Shown here: positions 62,438 through 64,000 of the stretch, in pieces | Layout of the letters: every line of letters begins with the position of its first letter | Numbering within the stretch: position 1 is the first letter of the stretch | Origin: Dechloromonas sp. ZY10 | Lineage (GTDB): Bacteria > Pseudomonadota > Gammaproteobacteria > Burkholderiales > Rhodocyclaceae | Reading direction: 5' to 3' | NCBI RefSeq assembly: GCF_041378895.1 | Contig: NZ_CP144212.1 | Coordinates: forward strand, 1,163,501-1,227,500 | DNA length: 64,000 nucleotides | Made by a program: the position numbers and the translations under genes | The notes under the pieces: generated by a model | Database searches by the model: none | Told to the model about the DNA's origin: nothing | Seen by the model: the letters and a program-made list of their open reading frames with translations, nothing else

Positions 62438-64000
62438 TTAAAGGCTGAGCGCGAAGCTGAGCCAGTGCGTCGGAGTCACGATGCGGTCGCTGTCGCGGCC
62501 GTAGGCACTGTATTCGCCGTGGCGACCATTGAGATTCTGGCCGATGTAGGCGATTTCGGCCCGGCTGCCGCCAAACCGGAAGGGATAGCCGACGCGCAGG
62601 TCAAGGCGGTGGTAAGGGGCGACGCTGGTATTGGTCGACCATTTCATGCTGCCAACCCATTGGGCGAACGCCGACAGTTCGATGCCATTGCCCAGGCGGT
62701 GCATCAGCATTGCCGAACTCGCCAGGTGCGGCGCGGAGCGTTCCGACAACTGATCGGTATTACTCAGTGCTTCGCTGCTCAGATAGGCCCGGTTGGCCGG
62801 ATCGTTCAGCGTCTGCGGCAGGTAGTTGGCGGCAATCCGCACCAGGGCCTGGCCGAAGGCCAGCCGGGTTTGCGGACCGAGCGTCCAGACGGCCTGGTAT
62901 TCACCGCCGCGGATGTCGATTTCCTGCAATTCCTGCGGGGTGCGCAAGGCACGGAAGCTCTGGTAGTAGCAGAGCGCCGAGCCGCCGTTGCCGAGGCATT
63001 CTGGGTAACGCCGCTCGATGGTGAACCAGCGGTTGGGAATGCGCTCGGAAAAGGCGCGAACGTCGAGCTGCAGCCCCAGGCTCGGCCAGTTGCCGAGATA
63101 GCCGAGTTCGCTGCTGGCAAACCGTTCGTTACTCAGTGCCGCATTGCCCTGTGTCAGGAACATCGTGCCGAGGCCGTTCAGGGCAACGTTCTGGCGTCCT
63201 CGGTAGTCGCCCGGGCTGCCAGCCCGCTGGCTGCGCGAGAAGCCGATACGCAGGGTGTGCTGCGGGCTGAGGTGGTAGTTGAGGCCGAAGCGTGCGGAAG
63301 GCATCCAGCCGCCGTAGCTGTCATGCTCGGTGGCGAGCCCGAGGTTGCCGGTCAACACCGGTAGCGGCTTCCATTCGAGGTTGGTGAAAAGGCGGCTGGT
63401 GTCGCGGCTGACCGTGCCCTGGCCAGCAAAATTGAAGGCGCTGTCAATGTTCTCCTGGCGATGGCTGGCGCCCCAGACGCTGCGCAGGTTGCCGGCGAAG
63501 CTGCGGTGATAGAGCGCTTCGATTTCGTGCCGCAGTGCCCGGCTGCCCTGTGGGTCGTAGGTGAAGGTGTAGTTGCCGAAACGGCCATCGTAGCGCTGAT
63601 CGAGCCGGTCTTCGATCAGGGAGTAACGCACTTGGAATTCGGCATCGCTGCCGACCAGGTGGCGCCACTGGGCTTGCAGGTAGCTGGTGGTCGAGCGCAG
63701 GTCGTGCGGCGGGTTGTCTGCGCTTGCCAGCCGTCCCTGGCGCAGTTCCGAGCGCATCCAGCCGGCGTCGATCTGCAGGCTGGTGTAGGTATCGACCGCA
63801 AGATCCGAGCGCCAGGTGAGCATTTCCGAACCATAGCCGTCGAGCCAGTCGGCGCGATTGACCAGGCCCGAATCGCTGCGCCGGTTGTAGGTCAGCCGGT
63901 AGCTGCCGGCCTCTCCCAGGCGGCCACCGTGGCGTACGGTCTGGCTGCTTTCACCGCGACTGCCGATGCGGCCGGAAAGCGTGGTGCCCTGGCTCAGCGA
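62438..64000 (-). CDS. TonB-dependent receptor, C-terminal part (cut by window edge)
   Basis: About 520 C-terminal residues of a TonB-dependent receptor barrel are visible; the reading frame is open through the right edge, so the start and plug domain lie outside. The frame continues past the internal Met at 63823 with GRIGSRGESSQTV and GSYRLTYNRRSDSGLVNRAD. Barrel features: LGLNYHLSPQHTLRIGFSRSQRAGS, RYPECLGNGGSALCYYQSF with a Cys pair, and an aromatic end (THWLSFALSL). Long TonB barrels of this kind transport metal chelates or cobalamin; substrate unknown. Confidence 0.88.
   Translation of the reverse strand, partial: SLSQGTTLSGRIGSRGESSQTVRHGGRLGEAGSYRLTYNRRSDSGLVNRADWLDGYGSEMLTWRSDLAVDTYTSLQIDAGWMRSELRQGRLASADNPPHDLRSTTSYLQAQWRHLVGSDAEFQVRYSLIEDRLDQRYDGRFGNYTFTYDPQGSRALRHEIEALYHRSFAGNLRSVWGASHRQENIDSAFNFAGQGTVSRDTSRLFTNLEWKPLPVLTGNLGLATEHDSYGGWMPSARFGLNYHLSPQHTLRIGFSRSQRAGSPGDYRGRQNVALNGLGTMFLTQGNAALSNERFASSELGYLGNWPSLGLQLDVRAFSERIPNRWFTIERRYPECLGNGGSALCYYQSFRALRTPQELQEIDIRGGEYQAVWTLGPQTRLAFGQALVRIAANYLPQTLNDPANRAYLSSEALSNTDQLSERSAPHLASSAMLMHRLGNGIELSAFAQWVGSMKWSTNTSVAPYHRLDLRVGYPFRFGGSRAEIAYIGQNLNGRHGEYSAYGRDSDRIVTPTHWLSFALSL

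Overview
The window is high-GC DNA, densely packed with genes, from a denitrifying or facultatively anaerobic betaproteobacterium. It is most likely a member of the Rhodocyclaceae of the Dechloromonas/Azonexus type. The main grounds are a Sec-exported clade II nitrous-oxide reductase with nosB, a RegB/RegA redox pair, a stand-alone bacteriohemerythrin, and betaproteobacterial-style cys and bio genes. This assignment is inference; no 16S gene is present.

Left end (1-8 kb): a minus-strand operon of six genes. In transcription order they are a thiamine-diphosphate enzyme, two short citrate-synthase-fold proteins that both lack the canonical catalytic residues, a TonB-dependent receptor, a periplasmic ABC-substrate-like protein and a histidine kinase cut by the window edge. 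I do not recognise it as a described system, and it is the best candidate for a new pathway here. From 8 to 22 kb lie a low-complexity protein, a cupin, a membrane-tethered HDOD protein, rarA, a DUF4126 membrane protein, a hydrolase, a hemerythrin, a flavin reductase-like protein, a Yej/Dpp-type peptide ABC transporter without a binding protein, and mltD.

From 22 to 25 kb there is a minus-strand tRNA operon, Ala-Glu-Asp repeated in a triplicated 340-bp unit plus one extra Asp, with a near-consensus promoter and a terminator. It is followed by gltX and a divergent tRNA-Val. From 25 to 27.3 kb a single gene fuses a cyclic-nucleotide-binding domain, an acetate kinase and a PduL-type phosphotransacylase. 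Next come sodC, a TetR-hydrolase pair, and an assimilatory sulfate reduction cluster (cysH, DUF934, cysI, a TauE-type permease) divergent from a cysB-type regulator. From 34 to 46 kb are an orphan nosD paralogue, an EAL-like/HDOD protein, ppiC-bolA-yciI-yciB, an HD-GYP response regulator, an Hpt protein, bioFHCD and an Old Yellow Enzyme.

From 46 to 58 kb lies the N2O respiration region: nosZ, two c-type cytochromes, nosB, nosD, nosG and nosH on the minus strand. A copper-delivery cluster (membrane-anchored protein, SCO1, PCuAC) diverges from nosZ, and regBA follows. The right end holds a Kef-type antiporter, an NhaD antiporter, pepD and a second, truncated TonB-dependent receptor.

Across the whole window the 10-mer GTCGACCGTG (reverse complement CACGGTCGAC) recurs at 14 positions that I could locate by eye. 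It occurs as inverted pairs at the centre of terminator-like hairpins and as single copies inside genes. This layout resembles DNA-uptake sequences of other naturally transformable bacteria.
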